Source: Ectocarpus siliculosus (Eukaryota; Sar; Phaeophyceae; Ectocarpales; Ectocarpaceae). Taken from it: a stretch of DNA of 35,313 nt. Position numbers and translations under genes: made by a program. The notes under the pieces were generated by a model. It did no database searches and had not been told where the DNA came from. It saw only the letters and a list, made by a program, of their open reading frames with translations. How positions within the stretch are numbered: the stretch's first letter is position 1; each line of letters starts with the position of its first letter. The stretch spans positions 28,006-63,318 of the forward strand of contig FN648706.1 of NCBI GenBank assembly GCA_000310025.1. The letters are read 5' to 3'. Shown in pieces: positions 1 through 11,573 of this stretch.

Positions 1-1708
1 CTAGCGCGACAGACTCCCTCCATACCTTGTGTCTCTTGGTGCTCCAAGGAATGCACCTCAACGTTGTGACCTGTGAGCAAATGCCACAGGAAGGGAACAC
101 AGCTCTATCAATTGGATCTTGTGGTGGAGTGGTGGATCTACGGGGCGATTGGTGTTCCAATAGATTACGGAAAGGCGTGTGTAACCGTCTTTGTTGGCAT
201 TTATTATGGGTGCTCCAATAGATAAGGGTGCGTTCTGAAGATATTGTAACCGTCCGTTTTCCTCGTCGTCTAGAATCTACATGTAGAGTTTCACTCAAAG
301 ACCGTGGGCATTGTTGTACACCACGTGTGCGCGCAGGGAGCCCTCGCTACTCCAAAACTACATGTCATCAACTAATAAGTACGTGTGTACCTTGTTGTGT
401 GCACACAGAGTCAAGTTTCCACATGAGCCTTTCACGACAGGGGTGCCGGTGTGCCGTGTATTTGACTGATGACAGGTACCCCTTTTCGAAAATCACAGCA
501 GAGATCGATCATGTCTGCTGTCTAGATCTTCACTTCTTCCCTCTGGTTAGTCGTGGCATTTAGATTGCATTGGTATTGCAGGTTGCCTCGGGCAACCGTG
601 CTGGTCCTCAAAGAGGTTTTCGTTTTGTTAGGTGGTCTCTGGTTTCTTCGTGTTTCAAACGCGGAATGTACTCGACGTTAGTTATCACACGAGAGATCCT
701 TGGTATCGTGTTGAAGGTAGAATAGTGTAGAGAGCACCGACGAGATGTTCGCACACAACCAATCAAAACCTGTTTGCAAAAATGTGTGATTGCATTTTGT
801 TGATTGAACGTACATTGCAAACTGGAGCTGCCTAAAACCCAAGGAGAATCGATTAATGATGAGTAGACCAAAGCTCGCCAAGCGACCGAAGGCGCAACCA
901 GGTGAAGACTGCGGATCTTGATGCGTGCTAGATGCTGGATGTGGTGAGGAACTGACCACCCCTGCTCCATATATATCGGAGCGCCAGATCATCTGTACGT
1001 GGTCCGTTCACCGCTTCTCTAACTCCATGCTCCTAAGCTACTTGTCGTTGCTGCATTAAACAGACAGCAGTCTGGGTGGCATGGATCACTGGGGGCACAC
1101 ACACGCCCTTCTTGGCGGAAGGACTTCCAGCACTCGCAGTGCCGACAGCAGTCCCACAACTCACTCACACCTAAAAAAATCTATCCCATTTGAATTCTCT
1201 CAAAGGAGACCGTTTTTCCTGGGCGTTGAAGCAGCATAGAGCCTGGGCGGCTTGAAGGCTTATTAGCTTAGGTGTTTAGAGACACATGCTACCGACACGA
1301 TAGAGGAAGCGGGGGTCCAGGACGTATCCCTACCCGCGGGCAAAGGGACGCAAACGCGAGTACGAACTTCAACGCCCTGATGAACATTTTGCTCCCAAAC
1401 AATCACAGCACCACCGCATCAACAGCCATATCCGTTGCAAAGTCAGGCGCTCCGGTCCATCGCCCTTTCACAGTAGTAGCCGAGATGGCCAGCATGGTCG
1501 ACTTTGATACGGAGTCCAGGAAAGGTAGCAGCAACCGCAGCACCTCAAACTTCTCAGCAAACACCACCAAGCCCAACGTAGACGGCCAAATCTCTGCCGT
1601 TTAGTGCGTATCCATACAAGCGCCAGGCGGCTTGAACATAGCAAGACCCAACAGTAAACAGCAGCAGCAGCTGCAGCGAGTTGTAGACTGGTTGAAGTAC
1701 TTCGATCC
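1..1708. other. Unassigned region left of the GPANK1-like gene
   Basis: I see no convincing gene here. The open frames (for example 228-563 and 1272-1604 on plus, 608-970 on minus) lack recognisable domains, have ordinary composition and overlap each other on both strands. The part nearest 1708 should hold the 3' UTR and polyadenylation region of the minus-strand gene that ends at 1709; a CAG run near 1660-1672 lies there. Nothing else can be supported. Confidence 0.5.
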
Positions 1709-3961
1709 TCAGCCCGTAAAAAGGGCGGCGTATTCTTCCGGCACGTCAGAAAGGAGTTCGAACCTCGCCGTTCGCTCTTTCCGTCTCTCCCGCTCCAACT
1801 CCGCCTCGCGTTCCCTCCTGGTCAGGAAAGAGCCCGTCTCGTGTCCACTCTTGCCTCTCCCTTCCCTTCGCCCTGCCCCCCCCGAGCTAGCAGTGCTTTC
1901 ACCCGTAGAACGGCATCCGCCGCCGCCGCCGCTGCCACCGCCACCACTTCCTGAATGTGTTCCCTGCCCCCAAAACCCGCCCCATGAGTCACCCGCAGCT
2001 CCTCCCCCTCCTGCCCTTGCAGAGGGTTCGGCGTTAACGCCGCTCGATTCGCCTGAAGCGTCTAACCGGTTGCCACTACACCCACCACCATCCCGGGCGC
2101 GCCGCCGTCTCCCTCCGCCGCCGCCGCCGCCGCCGCCGAGCCGTCCCCGGTCGAGTCTCTCGTGCGCCCTTACCGCGTCGCTCTTCCCGTCCGGAGCGTT
2201 GAGCGCCTGGGACGGGACGTGCGACGGGAAGTGGGTGACGCGGGGGCGCAGCTTTCCGCCGGCCCCCAGGCCGGTCGTGTCCCGCTTGAACGTGGTCTGC
2301 AGGGGATTCACGCGGCCCTGCTTCCGGGAGCCGAGGCCCTCGTCCAGCTTCCAGCCCATGCCCGCGAGCAGCTGAAAACCCTTGTTGCTTTCGTGGATTT
2401 GCACCTAAGATATGTAGGGAGTCGACGACGATGATTAAACGGCAGGCTGGAAGGGTTAAAACGTGACGGGAAAGGGTTGGAGAAAAATGCAAGCTGAGTG
2501 ACAGCAAGCCGACGAAGAAAAATGAAAATTTTGTTGGGTCGTGAACGGCAGTCAATCGCTGTACGAAGGAAGCAGAACCGCGAACGAGCCGACCGTTGCT
2601 CCTGTCCAAACAGCAACCACCGCCGAACAGACGTTGCCAGGAAAAGGAGCGGTCAGGTTAGTAAGGCGTCCTACGCCGATTTTACGCCTATATGCAAAAG
2701 CCGGGTGATGTGTTCTGGAGGCCGACACCACAAACAAGCGACAAGCCGAGAGTCTTCAGGTGCTCGTACAACGGGACTACCGTGTAGGACGCATGAGATA
2801 TCACACCGTCTGAACCAATCTTAAAAGCTCGACTACTCTACGACAAAGAGGATGCCAACTCACAGGATACGGTCTAGGCAAGCTCTCGACGAGACCGCTC
2901 CAACGCCACCGTTTTCGGAGCCGTAACTGCTTCAGCTATAGATTTTTCGGGCTTTGATATTTAGGTCTTGTGGGTATGGTATCTTATGCATCTCACGGTA
3001 TGCAGTCCTGCTCGGAGCGGACGCAAAAAAAAATACTCCGATATCTGAACGCACCACGCCCGTGTCGATTTGGTTCTCTTCGCATCAGCGCGGTGCACTC
3101 TGGGTGGAGATAGAGACCACTTTCGACTGCTGTGGAAACCACACTATAGCCGCTATCGTTGCGTAGGTCCGTGATATATGTACTTATGCATTTTGCATAC
3201 AAAACCAGCTTCTCGGTGTGGTGATGATGATCACGATGCGTTGCCGTCTATGCGTTGCCGTCTACGCGCACGTCCGTGGACGTCCTTGTACTCCAAGAAA
3301 AAGAACACAAGGGGGCGGACCATGCGTTGCCGTCTACGCGCACGTCAGTGGACGTTCTTGTACTTCGAGAAAAAAAACATAAGGCGGTGGAACGCAGACC
3401 CCCGATCACGATAACGGAGATCAGCGCGACCAATGATTGGCTTGCCTCGCGACGTTTTCGATGCCGGGATTCATGCGATGCCTCACCATCCGCAGCACCG
3501 ACGACCACCGCCAACCGCCTCGAAGCAAAAGCTTTTGTGTGTGCCAGCTAGCTCACCTTCCTCCCCTGCGGCCTGTGCTGCTGGTTGAAAATGTGCAGCG
3601 TCGAGGTGTTGTGCTTCTCCTCGGAGAGCGACGCCACGCGCTCCCCGCACACCCGACAGAAAAATCCCTTCTCCGCGCCCCCAGCGCTTTCGTCTTGACC
3701 GGCAAGGTTTGGGTTTTGGGGCGGTCCGAACACTGCCGGTTCGAGTGGTATTCCTGAAGCGGCCATCGCCATTTCTCCCTCCTGCGAATAGCTGTTTCTT
3801 TCTGCTGCCGGGGGACGCCGTGATGGCCGCGGCGTTGTCTCGACCGGGTCTGAACGTTGGCCCGCGTCAACCCCATCGCCACCGCTCCAGCTGTAGCTGC
3901 TTCTCCCGCCATGGGAGCTGCTCTGACCTGATGACGGTGTAGTAAGAGCGTGTGATTGCAC
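1709..3961 (-). CDS. GPANK1-like G-patch and zinc-finger protein (two exons seen, 5' end unresolved)
   Basis: Two minus-strand exons join in phase. The upstream exon (3557 up to at most 3961) encodes a Ser/Pro/Arg-rich stretch, then a C2H2-like finger: GFFCRVCGERVA followed by HNTSTLHIFN. It ends AAG|GTGAGC at 3557/3556. The downstream exon starts after TTAG at 2404 with VQIHESNKGFQLLAGMGW, a G-patch (GW, GLG, QGR), then KRDTTGLG and RVTHFP, the signature following the G-patch in GPANK1-type proteins. A Gly-rich tract from a GGC run, an Arg/Glu-rich basic helix and the ending VPEEYAALFTG follow, with TGA at 1709-1711. G-patch proteins usually bind RNA or activate DEAH helicases; that role is family knowledge, not shown here. 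No ankyrin repeats are visible. The open frame begins with GTG at 3961, not ATG, so a first exon further upstream is likely. A pyrimidine-rich tract with CAG near 3928-3930 is a possible acceptor. Confidence 0.8.
2405..3556 (-). other. Intron of the GPANK1-like gene
   Basis: The donor is GTGAGC at 3556 and the acceptor CTTAG at 2405, both phase 0, joining RPQGRK to VQIHESNKGF. At 1152 bp it fits the long introns of brown algae. It contains a 72-bp tandem duplication near 3251-3394. Frames inside it on either strand show no recognisable domain. Confidence 0.75.
3251..3389. repeat. 72-bp tandem duplication inside the intron
   Basis: A segment starting TGCGTTGCCGTCTACGCGCA at 3251 recurs at 3323 with a few substitutions. 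Copy one contains the inverted motif ACGTCC-GT-GGACGT; copy two has a diverged form. Both copies end in an A-rich run. An extra short TGCGTTGCCGTCTA copy precedes at 3237-3250. Confidence 0.8.
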
Positions 3962-6599
3962 CGAATGGAGAGGGTCGGAAGGAGGGGTGAGGAAGGAATG
4001 CTGCAGCAGATGAGCTTGGCCTATCTTTTCGAAACGTCCGCAGCGTTTCCAAAAGAAACCCGATGCAAAAAAGGCGAGTCAGCAGTAGGAGACCATGCGC
4101 CAAGCGTTGAACACACGGAAGGTGGTAGGATGGGTTCGCAACGCACACAGGGAACTTGTGTTGCGCGTGCTGCAAGGCAAATACGTAGTGAATGCACCAG
4201 CTTACGAGCAAAAACGAGATAGAGAACAGTGACTCAAAATTTTCGCAAAACTGCCGTAGTGTGCAAACAAATCGGCCTACGCTCCGACTTGCAGGCCTGT
4301 ACACGACGCCTTCACCTGTGTATATAGGTTTTATCTGCAGCACAAAGCGTTACACGCAAACGTAGCGCTGTAACTGTTCTTGCTATTACCCCGGAGGTTT
4401 GAACTTCGAACTCGCGGTGCCTTGATGCTCTTCTCGGTCTACTCTGTGGCGATGGTGGAACCGGCATGGGGACTCGTCAATTGCATAGCAGCCACCCAAG
4501 CAGTTGGCCGTCTGAACGGACGGAGGCGTCTTAGCATACGCGGTGCAGTGCGCCGGACAAAGCGACACAAGGCATCTACGTAGACTGTCTGTGGCCACAT
4601 AGAACGCAGTTGCTGCTGTTGTTATTGGTGGTGCAGGCAACGCGATACATGTTCAAGCTGTTGTAGCCGTAACACTTGATGACTGGAGGAGAGGATCTCA
4701 CACTGTATCCAAGAATACATCACGCGAAAGCACCTATGTCCGGGTAATGCCTTGCGATGGCTTTCTGCACACCTTACTACAAGCTGGTTCTGGCGCTACT
4801 GATGTTGTGTCGACTGATGTTGTTGTGCTTGCTGCTTTCATGGGCCAGGGGCCATAGAAAGACAAAAGCAGGGCCTGCCTCACATCGCGCTCATGGAACC
4901 AAAACACGGCAGCAGCAGTAGTAGCCGCGAACGACGCCGACTGCACAACAAGCGTCGGAAGTGGCAGCAACGTAAATAATTTTTTTGAAGGTATTCCCCC
5001 AACCATTGTCGCTACGTCCTTTGGAGAAGGGGTGCCTAAAACGTTACTGGTAAAAACACCTCGGAGCGCTCGCACGAAGACAGAGGGACGAAAGAAAAGA
5101 AGCAAGAGACCGAAAACCCGCAGCGATAAGTCCCTGGGGGCGCTGTCCCTTTTTCTCTGTAGAGGTCGGGCGCACATACACAAAGATACCGCGGACCACT
5201 CTTGAAGTAGAGCCCGCAAGGCCAAAAGCAACTACATTACGCGAAAGCCTTCTGTCTGCTTCCTAACAGCCGCCGTCTCTTGCTTGTCTAGTAGCCATGC
5301 GTTGCTTCAAAACGCCGTGCGCTCTCTCTTGCGCTTCCTTGTTGTGGTATGCTTCAAAAGAAGTTTGCAGTACATTTGGATGGGCAGGAGAAGGAAAGAG
5401 TATCGTTTGATGCTTGTCGAGTCTTATTGCGGCAATATTCGGCGTTGTCGGGGTGCGCCCGGGCAGGCCTGCGACAGCACAACTCGTGGTGTATTCTTCG
5501 GCAGGGGAGTTGGCTGGCTGGGAGGAGGTGGTGCCGCTCGATTTGCAGCTGATGGAAAGTTGTATTGTTGAACGGAAAATAGCAACGCCAGGAACATCAG
5601 CAACCACCATGCGCACAACAGCAAAGATGTTGCGGGATCTCGTGTGGTTGTGAATTTTCCTGTGAACGCCCGGGGGGCGGCCACAGGAAAAAAATCATCA
5701 AGGTACATACGCATATCATAGGGGGCCAAAGAAAAATAATCACAAACGATTAGCCTCTGGGCGTAGTCAACGTTTCGTGCTGTTTTTTTTGGGGGGGGGG
5801 GCTCATGACCATAAGGCGTTCTCAAAATGCTGCTTGTGTACAACAGCAAAGTTTGTTCACAACGACAACTTTTCTCTACAAAGCATTATATTTACTGCCG
5901 TACCTGATGATCTTTCTCCTCGTGTACTTCGCGTACAAAGAGAACACACCATCAAATCGTATTTAGCCGTTCTCAGCTCTGAGTTCACTCTTCGTTTCTG
6001 TGGACCCCTGCTGAAGAAATTCGCTAGCCAGCAGTACAGCAGTACTAATATGAAGTCAGACGGCATTTTTTTGTTTTCCTTGCGTACACCTACAGCAGTA
6101 GTAGGGCGTAGGGCGTGGAGCATCGCATCAAGTTCTACGAATGGGTCTCCACAAATAAAAAGGGCAAATGAAATCAACATTCCCCGACTTATCGCTTGTG
6201 CCTGAGAGTACGTCACACCCGCTAACGTATCCACGCCGTGTGTGGGGAGGGCGGTTCGCTGGTCGGAGCCCAGGCTCGGTACCCACAATGTCTACAGCAG
6301 TCTTCTAGTCTTCAGCAGTACTTCCCGATAGCTTTACGTTGGGGTGGAAGTATATAACAGCGACCGGAATTTGGCTGCAGGGGTAGCAGGTCATACATCA
6401 ATGGCAGGGATTTGTGACACGACACGAAGGTGTAGTACCTAAAATACCTGCCGTATTCCTACCTGACGGTCGAACGATACTCTCGTAAATAGAGGACACC
6501 GTTTCCCCATCTCCTTCTTGCGCATCCCTCCGACGCTTCTTGCTGCTAGTATCCCTCCCGACCTCGTTACTGGCGGGAACAAACGCCTGAAGCATTCTC

Positions 6600-6606
<7 letters not shown>
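3962..6606. other. Unassigned region, possible promoter side of the GPANK1-like gene
   Basis: Frames of up to 165 codons exist (for example 4734-5231 minus, 5777-6205 plus), but none shows a domain or splice context that I recognise, and they overlap on opposite strands. The part next to 3961 may hold a first exon and promoter of the GPANK1-like gene. Several CAGCAGTA-type words occur, for example near 4912 and 6029-6045. A poly-T/poly-G run is at about 5782-5800. Confidence 0.45.

Positions 6607-6684
<78 letters not shown>
6607..6684. repeat. (TC)n microsatellite, about 39 units
   Basis: An uninterrupted TC dinucleotide run of about 78 bp. It creates artificial Ser-Leu and Arg-Glu frames on the two strands, which should not be annotated as protein. 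Confidence 0.98.
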
Positions 6685-6686
<2 letters not shown>

Positions 6687-7409
6687 TCTCGACAGCTGGG
6701 GGTGTGGGTGAGGGGTGAGGGATCTGTTCGGGAGGAAACGCGGCGCAATTTCATGTTAGTTTAGACCGTTCTCGAGAACGGTTCTACTGAGAAGCACGCG
6801 AACATATGATGGCACTGCTGCCAATCACACGCGCACACGGAGCCCTTACCGCACACGGAGCACATATTCTACCGAACACGGAGCACATCAACGCGTTTCT
6901 CGGTGTTGGCAAGAGCAGTGGCGGTAGAAGCACACCCTTCTTATTGCGCGGACATATCCCTAAGTCGCCACACTCGCCATGACTCCGCCCGAAGGTAAGG
7001 GAATGGGTGCTCTGAACATGTCGGTATGTCGTGCATATTACATGTATAGGGTCGGTCAAAATGCTCCCCCGGGCGTGTACGTTTTGGGACCCGCTGCTAC
7101 GTACGCGGAGTCGACAGAAGTTGTTATGTGATGGATGAGACTAGTACTTGTAGCGCATGTAAATTCTCGAATATATGACACACGAAATCGTGAGTACACA
7201 GCAGTACGGGTCGGGAGATCAATCGTATGCTTGGGCAGCCGCATACAGACGTGAACCCAAGCCGCAGTAGCACCTCGAACTCTTCGTCAGCTAGAAGTCA
7301 TGTGGAAGTGAGAAGAGATTGAAAGACACGTTCAAAGTCTACATGATGTTCGGTCTTTGAAATCGAGATACATCGGCGTGTTTTCGGTGTCGATACGAAG
7401 CGGTTACCC
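6685..7409. other. Unassigned spacer left of the tandem array
   Basis: No gene is recognised. It holds an 18-bp perfect palindrome (ACCGTTCTC/GAGAACGGT, 6765-6782) and three loose copies of an ACACGGAGC word between about 6833 and 6890. Similarity to the array units starts near 7410, at the words matching GCCGGGCTTCCTGT. Confidence 0.5.
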
Positions 7410-8377
7410 CGTTGAGCCGGGCTCCCTGTGCACTGGGAGGTGTTCATTACCGCAGTAGATGGTTGAAATAGCACCATCACATGATCATGGTATAACTAAA
7501 GACAAAGTGGTGATGGGTGGGGCAGAACGGGAAGGCAAGACACCAAGTGTCCGGAAACAGCAAAACAATATGGCGACGAAGAAATGATAGAGATGGATTC
7601 GTTGTGTCATATTAAAAAAAAAAGAAAAAGAGAAGACACATCATCATCTCGACAGGAAGTTCGAAAATAGAAAAAGAGAAGACACACCATCATGTCGACG
7701 GGAAGTGTATGAGAGCCTACATAGTACTATAGTCTACGTGAAATAATGTGAAGTACGTTCTTTGTGCCAAGTCAGTAGGGAGGAAGGCGAGAAGAACTAC
7801 CCATCTAAAGGCGGTTGGTGAATCTGCCCGTGGTCATCACCCGCATCTAATGTGTCAGTTGCGCCGTGTTCTGAGCTACCTACAGTACTTGCTGTGGATG
7901 CGGCGGGCAAAGAGCGTTGGGTTGCTGGGCCGTAGAGCTGACGCCTTGGTCCTCCAAGTAGAGCTTGCGATTTGGCCGAAGGTGGTGGTCTCCATGTCGA
8001 AACACAATTTCTCGGAACATTCCTTGGGTAGGTGCATCGCGTGCAGCGACCTACTGCTGTAGCTTCTTATTAAATCTATCTTCTTGCGCGTCGGCTTGGG
8101 GCAGTAGAGCTTACGACTTGGTCGAAGGTGGTGGTCTCCATGTCGCAATACGATTTCTCGGAACATTCCTTGGGTAAGTGCATCTCGTTCAGCGCCCTAT
8201 CTGCTGCCCTCTCTTGCACCGCGGCCTCGGGCGTGTATTAACCCCCCTGAACAAAACAAGGATCAGGAAACTCGGAACTCGGAACTGTTCTCTGATTGGT
8301 GGCCCTTTAGACACAATACACCGTTCCTGAAATATGCACCCCCCAGGATTCCTTCTTTTGGGTGATCCCAACGCATG

Positions 8378-9370
8378 GGTAAGGGGGGGCAGAATTTCTC
8401 ACCGTTCCGCATTCCGAGAACGCGGTGCAGCTGCGTTCTCGCCCAGTTCGCGGCCGCTAGGCCGTGCGTTGGCCGTGGGTAAGGGTTAGGGTTAGGGTTG
8501 GGTTGGGTTCGGCCGGCCACGGTGTGTCTTAGCCTTCGTCATCGGTTAGACTAAAGAGTCACTAACAGACCGTAGATAGACCTCCAGAATAGGGGTTTCG
8601 ACGCTGACTCTTTTATCATTCTTTATTCCAACATCAAGAAAGAAAATAACATTCCCGCCTGAGGAACCTGTAACTAAATAGTACCCGATGATATCTGCAG
8701 AGGGCACCATCAAGAGGCGTCGTACGTGCTGGCACGTTCAGCTTTGCTACTGAAGCTGAAATATCGAAGGTCGCGGCAGCCTTTGAAAGCAGTCCGAAAT
8801 ATGCGCTGGAACAAAGCAGCATCCAACATTTGTCACAGCCGTGCTCACCGCCACGGACCGTAAACCCCTGAACGAAGGGTGTCAGCAGTAGCAATGATAG
8901 TGGCATCAGCTACTGCTGTAAAAACCCGCAGTTCAGCACTGGGTGTCGGTTTATTTTGCGGAGATTGTAGGCCGCTCCTACGACCCTCGATATCACCACC
9001 ACAGAAAGAAGCAGATTTGAGCGGGCCAACGCGCACCCCCCGCTGGTAATGAATGTCCTCTAGTGATATTATTTAGTACTATGCACCAGCTTCCTGGCAA
9101 CACAGAGCTTATTTGAGCGCCTGCCGTGTTGGCTCTTTTAACTTGAATGTAGAATGGTGTGAATTTTATCTTGTTTTCAAAGGAGGCGTGTGGAGGTAGA
9201 CGCGTGAAACGGATGTTTTGAGAAACCTCTACTGCCATACTGTGCGAGAATCAACGATTTCTGTTTTTCGCGATGCCTTCCGACTGGCCTTGTGTGTCTC
9301 TTTTGCGTTTTCTGGTGCTCTTACGTTTGTTTTCACAATTTGTCAACATCAAAGTACGTGTTCTGCCATG
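8378..9370. mobile_element. About 1-kb insertion unique to unit 0, flanked by CATG
   Basis: In the sibling units the words GGTGATCCCA-CGCATG run directly into CCTTTTTTAAGTAACAAATAG and then GACCATGTGGAACGTG. In unit 0 they are separated by about 993 bp. CATG stands at both junctions (8374-8377 and 9367-9370), which could be a 4-bp target duplication. The insert starts with a G-rich stretch, carries a telomere-like tract at 8477-8510, and shows no coding region or clear terminal inverted repeats. Loss of this block from the other copies is the alternative. Confidence 0.5.
8477..8510 (+). repeat. Short interstitial telomere-like tract
   Basis: Reads as GGGT-AAGGGTTAGGGTTAGGG followed by GTTGGGTTGGGTT. 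It is a run of two perfect TTAGGG units plus degenerate ones, G-rich on plus. TTAGGG is a common eukaryotic telomere repeat. The tract is too short to be a chromosome end. Confidence 0.75.
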
Positions 9371-10062
9371 CCTTCAAGCAGAAAATAGATACGATCATCC
9401 AATAGACCATGTGGAACGTGGAGAATGGACACTTCGGTGGCAATTCAAGACGTGGTGGGATGTGCGTGGTCAATTCGGGCATGTCGCTGCCACAGGTGCT
9501 GGCTGCTACCGGTTCTCGCGATATAGGCATTGCCACCGTCATCAGGTGTCTCGCGTGCAAAAAACGGCAGCGGATGCTCGTGTAGCCGTTGTATTGGGAA
9601 GTGTAGAGTGCCAAGAAGACGACGAGCTGCCGTTGACCGCAACCGCAAGAATCAAACCTTGCAGAGCACCCTCGAGGGTGCGGATTGCACGACGAGCACC
9701 CCTTGCTCTCAAACATGGTAGGTAGCACTTGTTAGCGACATACGCTCTCGTCGACAGCTTCCTTCAAAACCTACGCCACTCTTTCTTCCTGTATACTACC
9801 AAACTCGGTCCGCCTCTTTTGATTGTGTCCGTTGCCTCCCAGTACCTGCGGGCCGAACGCGCGCGCTGAATGCTCGGTGGTCCGTATTGACTGTTGCATG
9901 TGGTATGAGACCACATGGAACAGACGAGTTGTCTGTTCCCTGTTACTCAATTTTTTCGTCTAGACGGTTACTGCACGCCCAGGCCTACGCATACCGCGAC
10001 CTACAGCAGTAGCTCCCCCTCTTGCGTGCAGTAGCCTAGCGCTTAGCGCTTAAGTGTACAGG

Positions 10063-10110
10063 CTTGGGTCGGGTTGTTTCGGTTGAGGTTAGGGAAAGGG
10101 CTAAGGCTAG
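10063..10110 (+). repeat. Degenerate telomere-like tract of the array unit
   Basis: Contains GGGTCGGGTTGTTTCGGTTG then AGGTTAGGG. The same tract recurs in every later unit, near 13276-13318, 16507-16550, 19732-19775, 22703-22745 and 24966-25010, always about 40-50 bp before the tRNA-Arg-like relic. Confidence 0.55.
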
Positions 10111-10142
10111 GTTCTACGTGGCGCAACAACACATTGACACAA

Positions 10143-10200
10143 CCCGGTTTCGAACCAGGAATAAGCACTTTCGAAAGGCAGGCGTTGTATCCATCGGGGC
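10143..10200 (-). pseudogene. tRNA-Arg(UCG)-like relic, unit 0
   Basis: On minus this 58-nt block reads GCCCCGATGGATACAACGCC, then CTGCCTTTCGAAAG, then CCTGGTTCGAAACCGGG. The last part is a complete T-arm and B box (stem CCTGG/CCGGG, loop TTCGAAA). The TTTCGAA loop could present UCG. However, the D arm is incomplete, the anticodon stem pairs poorly, and the 3' flank cannot pair with the 5' end as an acceptor stem. I therefore read it as a tRNA relic or tRNA-derived retroposon head. It is conserved at the same place in all six units. Confidence 0.45.
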
Positions 10201-11077
10201 AAAAGTTTTAAAGTCAAGAGTTACATGACATCCATTGGCGAAAATATCAGCTGCACCGCCCCACCTACCTCCTTACAGGTTCCGCGGTTGATCTACAATG
10301 GAACTCTAGGGTTTTTATACAGGTGCTTTCTAGGAATATTCCACTCAACCGCTGCTTTCGACCAAACGTCGCAAGCACCCCTCTTGGTAGGCTGCCGCTC
10401 CAGCACCTCCAGCGGTATTCTTCTGCGCTTATGGAGGCCCATACCCGGGAGTTCCGGGAGGCGGTGAAATGGAGCAGCAAGGCGTGGAGCAAAGGCTCAA
10501 CGGCGACGAATGGTCCTCGCGCGATGCCATCTGTTCGCCACGATCCCGCCATCGAAGACAACCGTGACGCACATGCGCCTAGACTACCCATGCCCGGATA
10601 CATGCTCGAAATCCCTGGCATTCCCTTTCGCCAATTCGACGTATTCCCGTTTCACGCCGCCAGTACCCCCAGGCGAGACTCCGAAGCTTCTTGCGCTTAG
10701 CGTGCCCCCGGCAACTGTCCCCCAAGACTCCTGATCGACAATCATTGATCGTGGCACGAGAAACGCTGGGGAGCCGACGACGGGGCGGCTGCGGCTGCAT
10801 TTTCGGGTCGAAACAGACAGGCCCTCGGCCGGCGTAAAAGCCTACCCGTCTCTCCATAACGCCTTCTTGCCTGTTTCAAGAAGGGCGTTGTTTGAACGCC
10901 GTTCGGGATTCGTGAGACTGCTGTGGTGCGGAAATTGAAGCCGCCGTCGCCGCCCCGTCGACGGCTGTCCCGACTTTCTCGTCCCGTGCTTCATGGCTTC
11001 TAGGATGACTTTTGTGAAAGGTCTCCAGATGCACTCTAAACTCCGGGTGCCCGACCTGGCGGCACTCGCGGCGGGAT

Positions 11078-11260
11078 ATGTTGAAACGGCAAACGGATGC
11101 CAAATCATCCAGCGTTGTGCCCGAGCATGGATTAGATCTAGGCGATGATGATGCGGAGGAGGTATGCGTCATGGTCGTCTTCAATCGCGGGATCGCGACG
11201 AAGAGAGATCCTCGCACGAGGCACACCATCACCGTTGAGGCTCCGCTCAACGCGCTGTAG
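11078..11260 (+). other. 60-codon open frame recurring in five array units
   Basis: An ATG frame of 60 codons (start MLKRQTDAK, middle GLDLGDDDAEEVCV, end APLNAL) recurs at 14301-14483, 17532-17714, 20751-20933 and 23723-23905. In the last unit (about 25970-26140) it is broken. Nearly all differences between copies change the amino acid (K/L, E/G, V/I, T/M, T/P, V/A), so there is no sign of protein-level selection. I do not recognise a family. It is most simply a by-product of recent duplication. Confidence 0.25.
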
Positions 11261-11573
11261 AGGCTTTGCGATGTTGTTTCCATGTTTTTGAGCGTGTCAC
11301 TCTGTATTTCTTTCTAAATACATGACTGCTCGTGGCAGCTGTTTATGTGCGGCTACTGTTGTGGTTCCCATGCGCACGGAAAGAGGGTAAAACAATAGCT
11401 TGAGCAAGGCTGAGGATAGCTTGAGCATGGCTGAGGATGCAGCATGGACAATCAGCACCACGATCTGGTGCATTGCCCGACCCTTTGATGTCGCTCTACT
11501 ACAGCAGCACCTCTGTGTTGGGGCTTTGGTGTCATCGCTGCAGGACATGGAAAATAGAAAAAAATATGCATAT

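Noticed and set aside
1632-2375. Plus-strand proline-rich 247-codon frame
   Set aside because: Antisense shadow of the Gly/Arg-rich tail of the GPANK1-like exon, created by the GGC run.
6398-6754. Arg-Glu repeat frame and Ser-Leu repeat frame
   Set aside because: Both come solely from the (TC)n microsatellite.
8477-8510. True chromosome end
   Set aside because: Only two perfect TTAGGG units, embedded in continuous sequence on both sides.
9273-9725. 150-codon frame in unit 0 (and related frames in later units around CATGTGGAACGTG)
   Set aside because: The apparent protein (TWWDV region) is broken by frameshifts in units 1-3 and deleted in unit 5, and I recognise no family. It may be a decayed coding remnant, but that cannot be supported.
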